From positions 1-64,000 of the forward strand of contig NZ_LZSQ01000086.1 in NCBI RefSeq assembly GCF_001665535.1: a stretch of 64,000 nt of DNA. The letters run 5' to 3'. The DNA comes from Mycobacterium sp. 852002-51961_SCH5331710. GTDB taxonomy: Bacteria > Actinomycetota > Actinomycetes > Mycobacteriales > Mycobacteriaceae. Shown here piece after piece: positions 19,820 to 29,729 of this stretch. How positions within the stretch are numbered: position 1 is the first letter of the stretch; every line of letters begins with the position of its first letter. Below the pieces are notes generated by a model. The model did no database searches. It was not told the DNA's origin and was given only the letters and a program-made list of their open reading frames with translations. Made by a program: the position numbers and the translations under genes.

Positions 19820-20467
19820 GTGGCGGCGTACAACCTCGGCTATCTGTTCGCCACGCTGTTGATTCCCGCCATCGGGCTTGCGTTGCTGATCGTCGGGATC
19901 GTGCGGCGCCGCTCATCGAAGTCGGTGACGCCCGGGGAACCGCCGAAGCGGCGCGGTACCGCCTTGATCATCACAGGCGCGGTGATCCTCGTGCTCGGCC
20001 TGGCGGGTGCAGCGCTGCGCACGGTCGGTTCCTCTGAATCATCCGGTGACGATGTGGCGGTCGGCGACTGTGTCACCGCCGATGACTACGCCAAGGGGAC
20101 GCTCAAACCTGTCGACTGTGGCAAGCCGGTTGCCGTATTGGAGGTCGCCTCCAGAGGCGGGCCCGACGCGACGTGTCCGGACGGCAAGGCGCGCAGCGAA
20201 ACCGCCTACGCCTCGCTGGTCTCCGACGACGCGACCGTGTGCTTCGCTGCGAACTTCATCGAGAACAACTGCTACGCGGTGAACACCACCGACACCTCAG
20301 ACGCGCCACTGCGTCTACGAACCTGCGGCACTTCCGGTGCACAGATCGAGGCGGTGCAGCGCTTCGACGGCACGACCGACACCCGGTTGTGCCCGCCGGA
20401 CACCAATCCGGTTTCGGTCGTCGAACCAGCGCGGGTGGTATGCCTGTCCCCGACCGGCAACCGCTGA
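19820..20467 (+). CDS. Putative membrane-anchored protein with cysteine-rich extracellular domain
   Basis: This 215-residue protein has two hydrophobic helices (about residues 6-27 and 47-67) separated by a short basic loop, followed by an extracytoplasmic-type domain with many cysteines (in GDCVT, VDCGK, TCPD, VCFA, NNCYA and others) that probably form disulfides. It resembles the LppU/SCO3897-like membrane protein group, but I do not assign a function. Start is GTG at 19820. It is 81 bp downstream of the DUF899 gene and ends in a hairpin shared with sahH. Confidence 0.7.
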   Translation: MAAYNLGYLFATLLIPAIGLALLIVGIVRRRSSKSVTPGEPPKRRGTALIITGAVILVLGLAGAALRTVGSSESSGDDVAVGDCVTADDYAKGTLKPVDCGKPVAVLEVASRGGPDATCPDGKARSETAYASLVSDDATVCFAANFIENNCYAVNTTDTSDAPLRLRTCGTSGAQIEAVQRFDGTTDTRLCPPDTNPVSVVEPARVVCLSPTGNR

Positions 20468-20473
20468 CGCGAA

Positions 20474-20521
20474 ACTGCGGGGAGATCACGGAATTCGAAA
20501 GAATCGCGATCGCCCCGCAGT
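20474..20521. terminator. Bidirectional hairpin between convergent genes
   Basis: Perfect 9-bp arms ACTGCGGGG (20474-20482) and CCCCGCAGT (20513-20521) surround a 30-base loop. It lies seven bases after the stop of the membrane-protein gene and 16 bases before the sahH stop, so it can terminate both transcripts. Confidence 0.6.
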
Positions 20522-20537
20522 ATCGGTGAGGACGTGA

Positions 20538-21995
<1,458 letters not shown>

Positions 21996-22041
21996 GTAGA
22001 GCCCCTTTTCATTCGTCATTGCCTATGAGCAGTGCCTGTGA

Positions 22042-22057
22042 GCGCACAGATGTGCGC
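22042..22057. repeat. Short dyad upstream of sahH
   Basis: GCGCACA at 22042-22048 and TGTGCGC at 22051-22057 form a perfect 7-bp inverted repeat with a 2-base centre, about 47 bases before the sahH ATG. It could be an operator or a leader hairpin. No known riboswitch architecture was recognised. Confidence 0.45.
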
Positions 22058-22142
22058 ACGGCGACATCTGAGTAGACATCCATAGCCTGCGGGCTCGCGG
22101 GACAGGCGCGTGCGGTTGGAACCGGCCGTGGCGCTCTGACAG

Positions 22143-22790
22143 CTAAGGAATATCGATAACACCGTAGCGTTCGGCGAACGGTGTCATCAATCGGGCCAGG
22201 TCACGTGCTACATCATGGTTGGCTTCGGGCGGCATCGAGACGTAGCTCATCGCGAGCCGGACGATGGCCCTGGCCAGCACTCCGGCGTCCTCTTCGCTGG
22301 CCTTCACCCAGCTGTCGATGAACGTCTGCGTCAGCCGCTGGCTGCAATGGGTGATGATCGGCCCGCTGTCGGTGGTGATGAGCTGCAACAGGTCCGGTTT
22401 GGCCTCACCGGTCAGCAGCGAGATCACCAGCGGGTCGGCGGCGGACTCGGTGAAGAAGTCGCGGAAGCCCTGGCTGAACGCCGCGAAGACGTCGCCGACG
22501 TTGCCTTCGATGGCGTCGTCGATCTGGTCGACCAGCCGGTCGGCCAACCGCATCGCGTACGCCTGGGCCAAACCCTGGCGCGAGCCGAATTCGTTGTAAA
22601 TGGTCTGGCGGCTGATGCCGGCGGCCTTGGCGACGTCGGACAAGGTGATCGCCGACCAGTCGCGGGTGAGCAGCAGTTCGCGCATCCCGTCGAGGATGGA
22701 ATCGCGCAGCAACACCCTCGACGCTTCGGCGTAGGGGATGCGCTGCGCGGTCCGGCGCGGGCTGTTCACACGCGCGAGACTAGTCGTCAC
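22143..22790 (-). CDS. alkX: TetR-family regulator of the alkane hydroxylase operon (AlkX-like)
   Basis: This 215-residue TetR-type repressor has its N-terminal helix-turn-helix at about residues 45-75 ([24 protein letters not shown]) and a ligand-binding helical domain after it. It corresponds to Rv3249c, a fatty-acid-responsive regulator. Its GTG start overlaps the rubB stop by four bases, making it the last gene of alkB-rubA-rubB-alkX, an arrangement that suggests autoregulation. The palindrome over the alkB promoter is a candidate operator. Confidence 0.88.
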   Translation of the reverse strand: MTTSLARVNSPRRTAQRIPYAEASRVLLRDSILDGMRELLLTRDWSAITLSDVAKAAGISRQTIYNEFGSRQGLAQAYAMRLADRLVDQIDDAIEGNVGDVFAAFSQGFRDFFTESAADPLVISLLTGEAKPDLLQLITTDSGPIITHCSQRLTQTFIDSWVKASEEDAGVLARAIVRLAMSYVSMPPEANHDVARDLARLMTPFAERYGVIDIP

Positions 22791-22966
22791 GAACGGGCGA
22801 CCTCGACCATCTCGAAGTCGGACTTGGCCGCGCCGCAGTCCGGGCAGCTCCAGTCGTCAGGGATATCGTCCCAACGCGTGCCGGGGGCGATACCGTCCTC
22901 CGGCCAGCCCTTCTCCTCGTCGTACTCGAATCCGCACTGCACGCAGACGAACAGTTTGTAGTCCAT
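22787..22966 (-). CDS. rubB: Rubredoxin B
   Basis: This 59-residue rubredoxin carries electrons to AlkB. The two CxxC iron-binding knuckles are in [10 protein letters not shown] and [12 protein letters not shown], and the spacing and length are those of AlkG2-type rubredoxins. I chose the ATG at 22966, which has AAGGTGA upstream; the upstream in-frame extension to 23023 is acidic and lacks homology. The stop overlaps the alkX start. A 61-bp hairpin separates it from rubA. Confidence 0.94.
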   Translation of the reverse strand: MDYKLFVCVQCGFEYDEEKGWPEDGIAPGTRWDDIPDDWSCPDCGAAKSDFEMVEVARS

Positions 22967-22988
22967 CACTTCACCTTCTTCTTCTTCA

Positions 22989-23049
22989 GTTGACTCTGCG
23001 CTCACGGCGAGGATCACTCGCACTTTCGCGCCGTGGGCGCAGAGTCAAC
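22989..23049. repeat. 61-bp near-perfect hairpin between rubA and rubB
   Basis: Arms of 21 nt at 22989-23009 and 23029-23049 pair with one mismatch around a 19-base loop. The rubA stop codon (23045-23047) is inside the right arm. It lies within an operon rather than at its end. It may be a dispersed palindromic element, an RNA processing site or a partial terminator. Confidence 0.75.
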
Positions 23050-23212
23050 GGGTAAGGGGTTCGAAGTCGACCTTCTCGCGCACAGCGCAATCGGGGCAGC
23101 TCCAGTCTTCGGGAATGTCGCTCCATTGCGTTCCGGCCGGAAAGCCTTCCCGCGGAGCCCCTTTCGTCTCGTCGTAGACGTAGTCACAGCCCGGGCAGCG
23201 GTAGGCGTTCAC
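23045..23212 (-). CDS. rubA: Rubredoxin A
   Basis: This 55-residue rubredoxin has CxxC pairs in YRCPGCDYVYDE and CPDCAVREK, which bind one iron. The GTG start at 23212 overlaps the alkB stop by four bases (GTGA), which fixes the start and implies translational coupling. With rubB it provides the two-rubredoxin electron chain known for actinobacterial AlkB systems. The stop codon is embedded in a large hairpin. Confidence 0.93.
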   Translation of the reverse strand: MNAYRCPGCDYVYDETKGAPREGFPAGTQWSDIPEDWSCPDCAVREKVDFEPLTR

Positions 23213-24435
23213 GCGTGCACTCCGTGGCGGGCCAGCACCTTGTCGCGCACGCGGGGGTGCACGTTCACGCGGGTGATGTCGCCGTCGTAGTGGTCGAGCA
23301 CCCGGTGGTCCATCACCCGGCGCCACAGCGCCGGGACGTACGTCAGCGCCATCATCGACGCGTAGCCGCTCGGCAGGTTCGGCGCGCCCTCCATGCTGCG
23401 CAGCGTCTGGTAGCGCCGGGTCGGGTTGGCGTGGTGATCGCTGTGTCGCTGCAGGTGATACAGGAACAGGTTGGTCACGACGTGATCGGAGTTCCAGCTG
23501 TGCACCGGCGCGCAGCGTTCGTAGCGGCCGCTCGAGGTTTTTTGCCGCAGCAGACCGTAGTGCTCGAGGTAGTTCACGGTCTCGAGCAACGTGAAGCCGA
23601 ACACCGCCGAGATGACGATGTAGGGGATCAACGCCCAGCCGAACACCGCGATCAGCGCACCGTAGAACACGATCGACATCACCCAGGCGTTGAGGACGTC
23701 GTTGCTCCAGTACGTTCTTGGATCCCGCGTGCTGCGCCCGCTACGCTCGAGCCGCTTGGCCTCCAGCTCCCACGCCGACTTCAGTGACCCGAACACGCTG
23801 CGCGGCAAGAACTCCCAGAATGTTTCGCCGAAGCGGGCCGACGCCGGGTCCTCGGGCGTGGCGACGCGGACGTGGTGGCCGCGGTTGTGCTCGATGTAGA
23901 AGTGGCCGTAGCACGTCTGCGCCAGCGTGATCTTGGCCAGCCACCGCTCGAGCGAGTCCTTTTTGTGCCCCATTTCGTGGGCGGTGTTGATGCCGACCCC
24001 GCCGAGCAGACCGACCGAGAGCGCCAGGCCGATCTTGGCCGGCCAGCCCAGTCCCCCGTCGAAGCCGAGCCAGCTCAGGTCCGATGCGGTGAACAGGTAG
24101 GCGCCGACGATCACGCTGGCGTACTGGAATGGGATGTAGGCGTAGGTGCAGTAGCGGTAGTACTTGTCGTTCTCCAGCCGCTCCATCACCTCGTCGGGCG
24201 GGTTCTGCCCATCCGGCCCGAACTTCAGGTCCAGCGCCGGCAGCACGATGTACAGCAGGATCGGCCCGATCCAGAACGGCACCTGCGCCGCGGCGTGCCA
24301 ACCCCAGTGGTTGAAAGCCCACACCAGCGGCAGCATCACGAACAGCGCCGTCGGCGCGATCAAGCCCATCAGCCACAGGTAGCGCTTCTTGTCCCGCCAT
24401 TCGATGGCGTCGAGATCCGATGTCTGCGTGGTCAC
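23209..24435 (-). CDS. alkB: Alkane 1-monooxygenase AlkB
   Basis: This 408-residue integral-membrane di-iron enzyme hydroxylates the terminal carbon of medium and long alkanes. About six membrane helices are visible, and the histidine motifs HEMGHKKD, NRGHHVRVATPEDP and LQRHSDHHANPTRRYQ are the AlkB hallmarks. The GTG start has AGGAGG seven bases upstream. A promoter with an overlapping palindrome precedes it, and rubA, rubB and alkX follow with overlaps or short gaps. It corresponds to Rv3252c. Confidence 0.96.
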   Translation of the reverse strand: MTTQTSDLDAIEWRDKKRYLWLMGLIAPTALFVMLPLVWAFNHWGWHAAAQVPFWIGPILLYIVLPALDLKFGPDGQNPPDEVMERLENDKYYRYCTYAYIPFQYASVIVGAYLFTASDLSWLGFDGGLGWPAKIGLALSVGLLGGVGINTAHEMGHKKDSLERWLAKITLAQTCYGHFYIEHNRGHHVRVATPEDPASARFGETFWEFLPRSVFGSLKSAWELEAKRLERSGRSTRDPRTYWSNDVLNAWVMSIVFYGALIAVFGWALIPYIVISAVFGFTLLETVNYLEHYGLLRQKTSSGRYERCAPVHSWNSDHVVTNLFLYHLQRHSDHHANPTRRYQTLRSMEGAPNLPSGYASMMALTYVPALWRRVMDHRVLDHYDGDITRVNVHPRVRDKVLARHGVHA

Positions 24436-24476
24436 TGCCGAGCCTCCTGAAGTGAGTGCTGTCGCGTCTGAGCTTG

Positions 24477-24509
24477 ACTATAGAAGCCAATTTGTCGGTT
24501 GTCTAGACA
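24477..24509 (-). promoter_or_regulatory. alkB promoter with overlapping palindromic operator
   Basis: On the minus strand, TAGACA (24500-24505) and TATAGT (24477-24482) are spaced by 17 bases and form a good sigma-70-type (SigA) promoter 41 bp before the alkB start. The perfect 10-bp palindrome TGTCTAGACA (24500-24509) covers the -35 element, a suitable site for the TetR regulator encoded at the end of the operon. Confidence 0.6.
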
Positions 24510-24541
24510 CAGAGCTATCTTTTGTAAAGCTCTACCGGCCG

Positions 24542-24598
24542 CGAGCGCGCACCCTTGTACGGTTTCGGACCCGAAATCTGTACAAGGCTGCGCGCTCG
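24542..24598. terminator. 57-bp compound hairpin downstream of the permease gene
   Basis: Arms of 19 nt (24542-24560 and 24580-24598) pair with one mismatch, and a second smaller hairpin (TTTCGG/CCGAAA) sits inside the loop. It lies 15 bp after the permease stop codon and upstream of the alkB promoter region, so it probably insulates the two units. It is also symmetrical enough to be a mobile palindromic repeat. Confidence 0.65.
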
Positions 24599-24612
24599 GC
24601 AGCAGAGGGTTA

Positions 24613-26082
24613 CTAGGCGGTGGTGATGGATTCGCGTTCGCGGCGGCCCAGCACCGAATGGCGGCGGCCGTAGGCGAAGTAGAGCGCGACGCCGATCGCC
24701 ATCCAGATGAGGAAGCGGATCCACGTCAGCGCGGTGAGGTTCAGCATCAGCCAGACGCAGGCGACGATCGAGGCGATCGGCAGCCACGGCACGCCGGGCA
24801 CCCGGAACCCGCGCTCCAGGTCGGGCCGCGAGCGTCGCAGCACGATCACGCCGGCGGACACCAGCACGAACGCGAACAGCGTGCCGATGTTGACCATCTC
24901 CTCGAGCTTGTCGATCGGGAACACCGAGGCGGTGATCGCGACGACCACGCCGACGATCAACGTGATGCGCACGGGAGTTCCGTGGCGACCGGTCTTGGCC
25001 AGCGAGCGGGGCAACAACCCGTCGCGTGACATCGCGAAGAACACCCGCGTCTGCCCGAGCACCAACACGATCACCACCGTGGTCAGGCCGGCCAGCGCGC
25101 CGATCGAGATCACCTTCGCCGCCCAGTCGATTCCGTTGGCTCTGAACGCCGTTGCGAGGTTGGCCTTCTCCCCCGCCGCGCGCAACTCGGTGTAACGCAC
25201 CATGCCGGTCAGGACGACCGACACCGCGACGTAGAGCACCGTCACGATCGCGAGCGAGGCCAGGATGCCCCGGGAGACGTCGCGCTGTGGGTTCTTGGTC
25301 TCCTCCGCGGTGGTGGCCACGACGTCGAAGCCGATGAACGCGAAGAACACGATCGAGGCGCCGGCCAGCAGGCCGTACCACCCGTAGCTGCTGCCTTCGG
25401 CGCCGGTGATCAGGGACAGCAGCGACTGATCGGTGCCCCGTCCGCCCTCACCCGCTTCCGCGGGCGGCAGGAACGGCGAGTAGTTGGCGGCCTTGATGTA
25501 GAACGCGCCGACCGCGACGACCAGCAGCACCACCCCCACCTTGATCACGGTGATCGCCAGGCTGACCCCGGCCGAGAGCTTGGTGCCGATGGCGAGGATC
25601 ACGGTGACGAACGCGATGATCAGCAGGGCGCCCCAATCCAGTTGCAGCCAACCGAATTCCGCCGTTCCGCCGCCGAAGTTGAACACCTCGCCGAGGTAAC
25701 TCGACCACCCTTTCGCGACGACGGCCGACGCGACCGCGAACTCGAGGATCAGGTCCCATCCGATGACCCAGGCGACGAACTCCCCGAACGTCGCGTAGGA
25801 GAACGTGTAGGCGCTGCCGGCGACCGGCACCGTCGAGGCGAATTCGGCGTAGCACAGCGCCGCCAACCCGCAGGCGATCGCGGCCAGCACGAACGAGATC
25901 GATATCGCCGGGCCAGTGAGGTTGCCCGCTGTCGAGGCGGTGATGGTGAAGATGCCCGCGCCGATCACCACCGAGACCCCGAACACGGTGAGGTCCCACC
26001 AGTTCAGGTCCTTGCGCAGGCGGGTGTCGGGTTCATCGGTGTCGGCGATGGACTGCTCCACCGACTTCGTCCGCCGAGCCAT
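24613..26082 (-). CDS. APC superfamily amino acid permease
   Basis: This 489-residue membrane transporter has about twelve to fourteen hydrophobic helices and the APC signature near the N-terminus (GVSVVIGAGIFTITAS). It resembles cationic amino acid transporters (CAT-type) and Rv3253c. The start is the ATG at 26082 with AGGAGG eight bases upstream; an upstream frame extension is not supported. It is divergent from the FAD oxidoreductase gene with 55 bp between starts. The substrate is not readable from the sequence. Confidence 0.9.
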   Translation of the reverse strand: MARRTKSVEQSIADTDEPDTRLRKDLNWWDLTVFGVSVVIGAGIFTITASTAGNLTGPAISISFVLAAIACGLAALCYAEFASTVPVAGSAYTFSYATFGEFVAWVIGWDLILEFAVASAVVAKGWSSYLGEVFNFGGGTAEFGWLQLDWGALLIIAFVTVILAIGTKLSAGVSLAITVIKVGVVLLVVAVGAFYIKAANYSPFLPPAEAGEGGRGTDQSLLSLITGAEGSSYGWYGLLAGASIVFFAFIGFDVVATTAEETKNPQRDVSRGILASLAIVTVLYVAVSVVLTGMVRYTELRAAGEKANLATAFRANGIDWAAKVISIGALAGLTTVVIVLVLGQTRVFFAMSRDGLLPRSLAKTGRHGTPVRITLIVGVVVAITASVFPIDKLEEMVNIGTLFAFVLVSAGVIVLRRSRPDLERGFRVPGVPWLPIASIVACVWLMLNLTALTWIRFLIWMAIGVALYFAYGRRHSVLGRRERESITTA

Positions 26083-26137
26083 CGCAGGTCCTCCTGGTTG
26101 GGTCCGTTCGCGCAATCTACCGAGTACCGTGCACCCA

Positions 26138-27502
26138 ATGGGGCGGAGTTATAAACACGTAGCTGTCATCGGGGGAAGTCTCGCAGGGATGTGTGCAGCC
26201 CGGGCGCTCTCCGAAGTCAGCGACCGGGTCACCGTCTATGAGCGCGACGACCTGCCCGAAAACCCCACCAACCGCGCCGCGGTGCCCCAGGGCCGCCACG
26301 TCCACCTGTTGATGGCCCGGGGCGCCCAGGAGTTCGAAAGCCACTTCCCGGGGTTGCTGGCCGACATGGTCGCCGACGGCGTGCCGATTCTCGAGAACCG
26401 GCCCGACTGCATCTACTTCGGCGCCGCCGGGCATGTGCTCGGCACGGCCCATCGGCTGCGCGACCAGTTCACCGCCTATGTGCCGAGCCGCCCGCAACTG
26501 GAGTGGCAGATCCGCAAGCGGGTGAAGGGCATCGCCAACGTCGACATCGTGCACGCCACCGTCACCGAACCCGTCTACGACGCGGGACGGGTAACGGGCG
26601 TGCTGCTCGACACCGGTGAGGCCGTCGACGCCGATCTGGTCGTCGACGCCACCGGTCGGGGCACGCGGCTGCCCGCATGGCTGGAGAAATGGGGGTTTGA
26701 ACGTCCCGCCGAGGAGACCGTCGACGTCGGTATCGCATACGCCAGCCACCACTTCCATGTTCCCGACGGTCTGCTGGCCGAGAAGGTCGTGGTCGCGGGC
26801 GCCTCGCGGACCCAGCCGCTCGGCATCGGGATGCTGTTCTACGAGGACGGCAACTGGAACGTCACCACCTTCGGCATCGGCAAGGTGCCGCCGCCCCAGA
26901 CCGTCGAGCAGATCCTCGACCTGGCGGATGAAATCCTGCCGCCGCACGTCTCGTCTGCGCTGCGGCAGGCCGCCCCGCTCGGCGAGATGGCGTTTCACCG
27001 CTATCCGACGAGTCGGTGGCGCCGCTACGACGCCCTGGAACGCTTCCCCGAGGGCATCGTTCCGTTCGGCGACGCCGTCGTCAGCTTCAACCCGACCTTC
27101 GGCCAGGGCATGACGATGACGGCGATCCAGGCGAGCAACCTGCGGGCCGTACTGCAGTCCGGCGACCCTGACGTGGCAGGACGACTCGCGAAGGCCACGG
27201 CCAAGACGACGTGGCCGGTTTGGATGATGACCACCATCGGTGACCTGACACTGCACAACGCGACCGGCGAGGCCAAGTGGTGGTACAAGCCGGTCGGCGG
27301 GCTGTTCGACCAGTTCCTGGGCGCCGCAGAGACCGATCCCGTTCTCGCCGAATGGTTTCTACGCCGGTTCAGCCTGCTCGACAGCCTCTACATGGTCCCG
27401 TCCCCCAGACTGGTCGGCCGCACCATCGGGCACAACCTGCGGCTGTGGCTGGCGGAAAAGCGCACGGCCCGGCGTCGGTCCGGGGTACTGCAGACGGCTT
27501 GA
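26138..27502 (+). CDS. FAD-dependent oxidoreductase (Rv3254-like)
   Basis: This 454-residue flavoprotein has an N-terminal dinucleotide-binding motif (VAVIGGSLAGMCAARAL), a mid-protein DATGRGTRLPAWLE segment and the GD box of group A flavin monooxygenases (GDAVVSFNPTFGQGMTMTAIQAS). It resembles geranylgeranyl reductase or hydroxylase-type enzymes; the substrate is unknown. I chose the ATG at 26138, preceded by a TACCGT -10 hexamer at seven bases, a leaderless pattern. It is followed after 42 bp by the DUF808 gene. Confidence 0.85.
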   Translation: MGRSYKHVAVIGGSLAGMCAARALSEVSDRVTVYERDDLPENPTNRAAVPQGRHVHLLMARGAQEFESHFPGLLADMVADGVPILENRPDCIYFGAAGHVLGTAHRLRDQFTAYVPSRPQLEWQIRKRVKGIANVDIVHATVTEPVYDAGRVTGVLLDTGEAVDADLVVDATGRGTRLPAWLEKWGFERPAEETVDVGIAYASHHFHVPDGLLAEKVVVAGASRTQPLGIGMLFYEDGNWNVTTFGIGKVPPPQTVEQILDLADEILPPHVSSALRQAAPLGEMAFHRYPTSRWRRYDALERFPEGIVPFGDAVVSFNPTFGQGMTMTAIQASNLRAVLQSGDPDVAGRLAKATAKTTWPVWMMTTIGDLTLHNATGEAKWWYKPVGGLFDQFLGAAETDPVLAEWFLRRFSLLDSLYMVPSPRLVGRTIGHNLRLWLAEKRTARRRSGVLQTA

Positions 27503-27544
27503 GATCCGGGCGCGCGGTAGCTTCGTCACCATGACGGGGACGCG

Positions 27545-28495
27545 ATGAGCGCAGGACTGTTCGGGCTTCTCGACGATGTCGCGGTGCTGGCGAGGATGGC
27601 CGCCGCATCGGTCGACGACATCGGCGCCGCCGCGGGACGGGCGACCGCCAAGGCGGCCGGCGTCGTCGTCGACGACACCGCCGTGACGCCGCAGTACGTC
27701 CACGGCCTGGCCGCAGAGCGCGAGTTGCCGATCATCAAGCGCATCGCGATCGGATCGCTGCGCAACAAGCTGGTCTTCATCCTCCCCGCGGCGCTGCTGC
27801 TCAGCCAGTTCGTGCCGTGGCTGCTGACGCCGCTGTTGATGCTCGGCGCCACGTATCTCTGTTACGAGGGCGCGGAGAAGGTATGGGGCCGCATTCGGGG
27901 CCGTGACCACCACGCCGCGCCGGTCGCCGGTTCGGGCGCGGACGCCGAGAAATTCATGGTCACCGGCGCCATCCGAACCGACTTCATCCTGTCGGCGGAG
28001 ATCATGGTGATCGCGCTCAACGAGGTCGCCGACCAGTCGTTTTGGCCGCGGTTGATCATCCTGGTCTTCGTCGCCATCGTCATCACCATCGCGGTGTACG
28101 GCGTCGTCGCCGGCATCGTGAAGATGGACGACATCGGCCTGAGGCTGGCCCAGCGCAGTTCGAAGTTCGCGAAGAAGGTCGGCCGCGGCCTGGTGGCCGG
28201 GATGCCGAAACTGCTTGCGGCGCTGTCGTTGATCGGCACGATCGCGATGTTGTGGGTCGGCGGCCACATCCTGTTGCTCGGGACCGACGAGCTGGGCTGG
28301 CACCTGCCGTACAGCCTCGTGCACCACCTCGAGGAGAGCGTGCACCATGCCGTCGGCGGCATCGGCGGGGTGCTGGGATGGATGGTCAACACCGCCGCGT
28401 CGGCGGTCGTCGGGCTACTGGTGGGCGCGGTCGTCCTCGCGGTGGTGCACGTGCTGCCGTTCGGCAAGCGCAGCAAGGGCGACGCGGCGCACTGA
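27545..28495 (+). CDS. DUF808 family membrane protein
   Basis: This 316-residue protein is a DUF808/YedI-type inner-membrane protein. The N-terminal soluble region (GLFGLLDDVAVLARMAAASVDDI) is typical, and about five to six hydrophobic helices follow, ending in a short basic tail. The family has no defined function. It follows the FAD oxidoreductase gene in the same direction and ends only three bases from the convergent manA stop. Confidence 0.83.
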   Translation: MSAGLFGLLDDVAVLARMAAASVDDIGAAAGRATAKAAGVVVDDTAVTPQYVHGLAAERELPIIKRIAIGSLRNKLVFILPAALLLSQFVPWLLTPLLMLGATYLCYEGAEKVWGRIRGRDHHAAPVAGSGADAEKFMVTGAIRTDFILSAEIMVIALNEVADQSFWPRLIILVFVAIVITIAVYGVVAGIVKMDDIGLRLAQRSSKFAKKVGRGLVAGMPKLLAALSLIGTIAMLWVGGHILLLGTDELGWHLPYSLVHHLEESVHHAVGGIGGVLGWMVNTAASAVVGLLVGAVVLAVVHVLPFGKRSKGDAAH

Positions 28496-28498
28496 GCG

Positions 28499-29725
28499 CT
28501 AGATACCGACCGTCGCCCGGAACAGCTTCGTCGGTTCCGTCGCGGCGAGCCGAATCGGCCCCTCGTCGGCGGGCACCCACGCCGCAGACCCCCGGTTCAG
28601 GGTGACGGTGCCGCCCTTGGCGTGTACGACGGTCGAGCCCTCGGCACACAGAAGAAGCTGCGGGCCGTCGTGGCGCGTCGGCGCGTCGATCTCGTGGCCG
28701 AGGCGCTCACCCTCGATGTGCAGCACCGACAGCGAGAACTCCTGCGCCGGCGTGTGATACACCCACTCGATACCGTCTTCGACCTTCTCCGGGCAAACCA
28801 CCAAGTCCTCCGCGGGCGTGAAGTCGAGCACGCGCAACAACTCCGGGACGTCGACGTGCTTGGGAGTCAGCCCACCACGTAACACGTTGTCGGAGTTGGC
28901 CATCACCTCGACGCCCACACCGCTGAGATAGTTGTGCAGGTTGCCCGCGGGCAGGTAGATACCCTCGCCGGGCTTCAACGTGATGCGGTTGAGCAACAGG
29001 GACGCCAGCACGCCGGCGTCGCCGGGATACCGTTCGCCGAGTTCGAGCACCGTCTTGGCCTCGGCGGCGAATTCGCTTGCGCCCGAACGCACATACTGAA
29101 TGGCACCGTCGATCACGGCGGGCACCAGGACGTCGAGGTCGGGTTGCGGTGCGGTGATCCAGGTCGTGAACAACGCGCGCAGCCCGTCACCGTCCGGTTG
29201 ACCCGAGAGCAGGTTGACGAACGGATCGAGGTCGCTGACCTCCAGCGCCCGCATCAGCTCGATGGTGCGCGCGACGGGCCGGAAGCCGGCCAACGCCTCG
29301 AACGGGCGTACGGCGACGATCAGTTCGGGTTTGTGGCTGGGATCGCGGTAGTTGCGGTTGGGCGCCGAGACGGGGATGCCGAGCTTGTTCTCGCGTTCAT
29401 AACCCTCGACCGCCTGCTCGGCGCTGGGATGCGCCTGCAGCGACAACGGTTCGTCGGCGGCCAACACCTTGACCAGAAACGGCAGCGTATCGCCGAAGCG
29501 AGCGCAGACCGCCGCGCCCAGTTGTCCCTCGGGATCATCGTGCAGGGCGTCGAGCAGTGAACGCTCCCCGTCGGTGGTCTCCAGCATGGCCGGGTCACCG
29601 GGATGGGCGCCGAACCACAGTTCGGCCTCGGGATGCGCTGTGGGACTTGGCCTTCCAGTGAACTCGGCAATGTCCGTGCGGGACCCCCAGGCATAGGTCC
29701 GCACCGCTCCGCGTAGCAAGTGCAC
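28499..29725 (-). CDS. manA: Mannose-6-phosphate isomerase, class I
   Basis: This 408-residue zinc enzyme interconverts fructose-6-phosphate and mannose-6-phosphate, the entry step to GDP-mannose for mannolipids and lipoarabinomannan. Zinc-site segments are visible in LQAHPSAEQA and in EAELWFGAHP. The GTG start lies four bases after the stop of the SIS-domain gene. With that gene and manB it forms a minus-strand unit. Confidence 0.95.
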   Translation of the reverse strand: MHLLRGAVRTYAWGSRTDIAEFTGRPSPTAHPEAELWFGAHPGDPAMLETTDGERSLLDALHDDPEGQLGAAVCARFGDTLPFLVKVLAADEPLSLQAHPSAEQAVEGYERENKLGIPVSAPNRNYRDPSHKPELIVAVRPFEALAGFRPVARTIELMRALEVSDLDPFVNLLSGQPDGDGLRALFTTWITAPQPDLDVLVPAVIDGAIQYVRSGASEFAAEAKTVLELGERYPGDAGVLASLLLNRITLKPGEGIYLPAGNLHNYLSGVGVEVMANSDNVLRGGLTPKHVDVPELLRVLDFTPAEDLVVCPEKVEDGIEWVYHTPAQEFSLSVLHIEGERLGHEIDAPTRHDGPQLLLCAEGSTVVHAKGGTVTLNRGSAAWVPADEGPIRLAATEPTKLFRATVGI

Positions 29726-29729
29726 TTGG

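Noticed and set aside
22020..22142. SAH riboswitch upstream of sahH
   Set aside because: The leader lacks the conserved core of known SAH-binding RNAs as far as I can read; only a short dyad is present.
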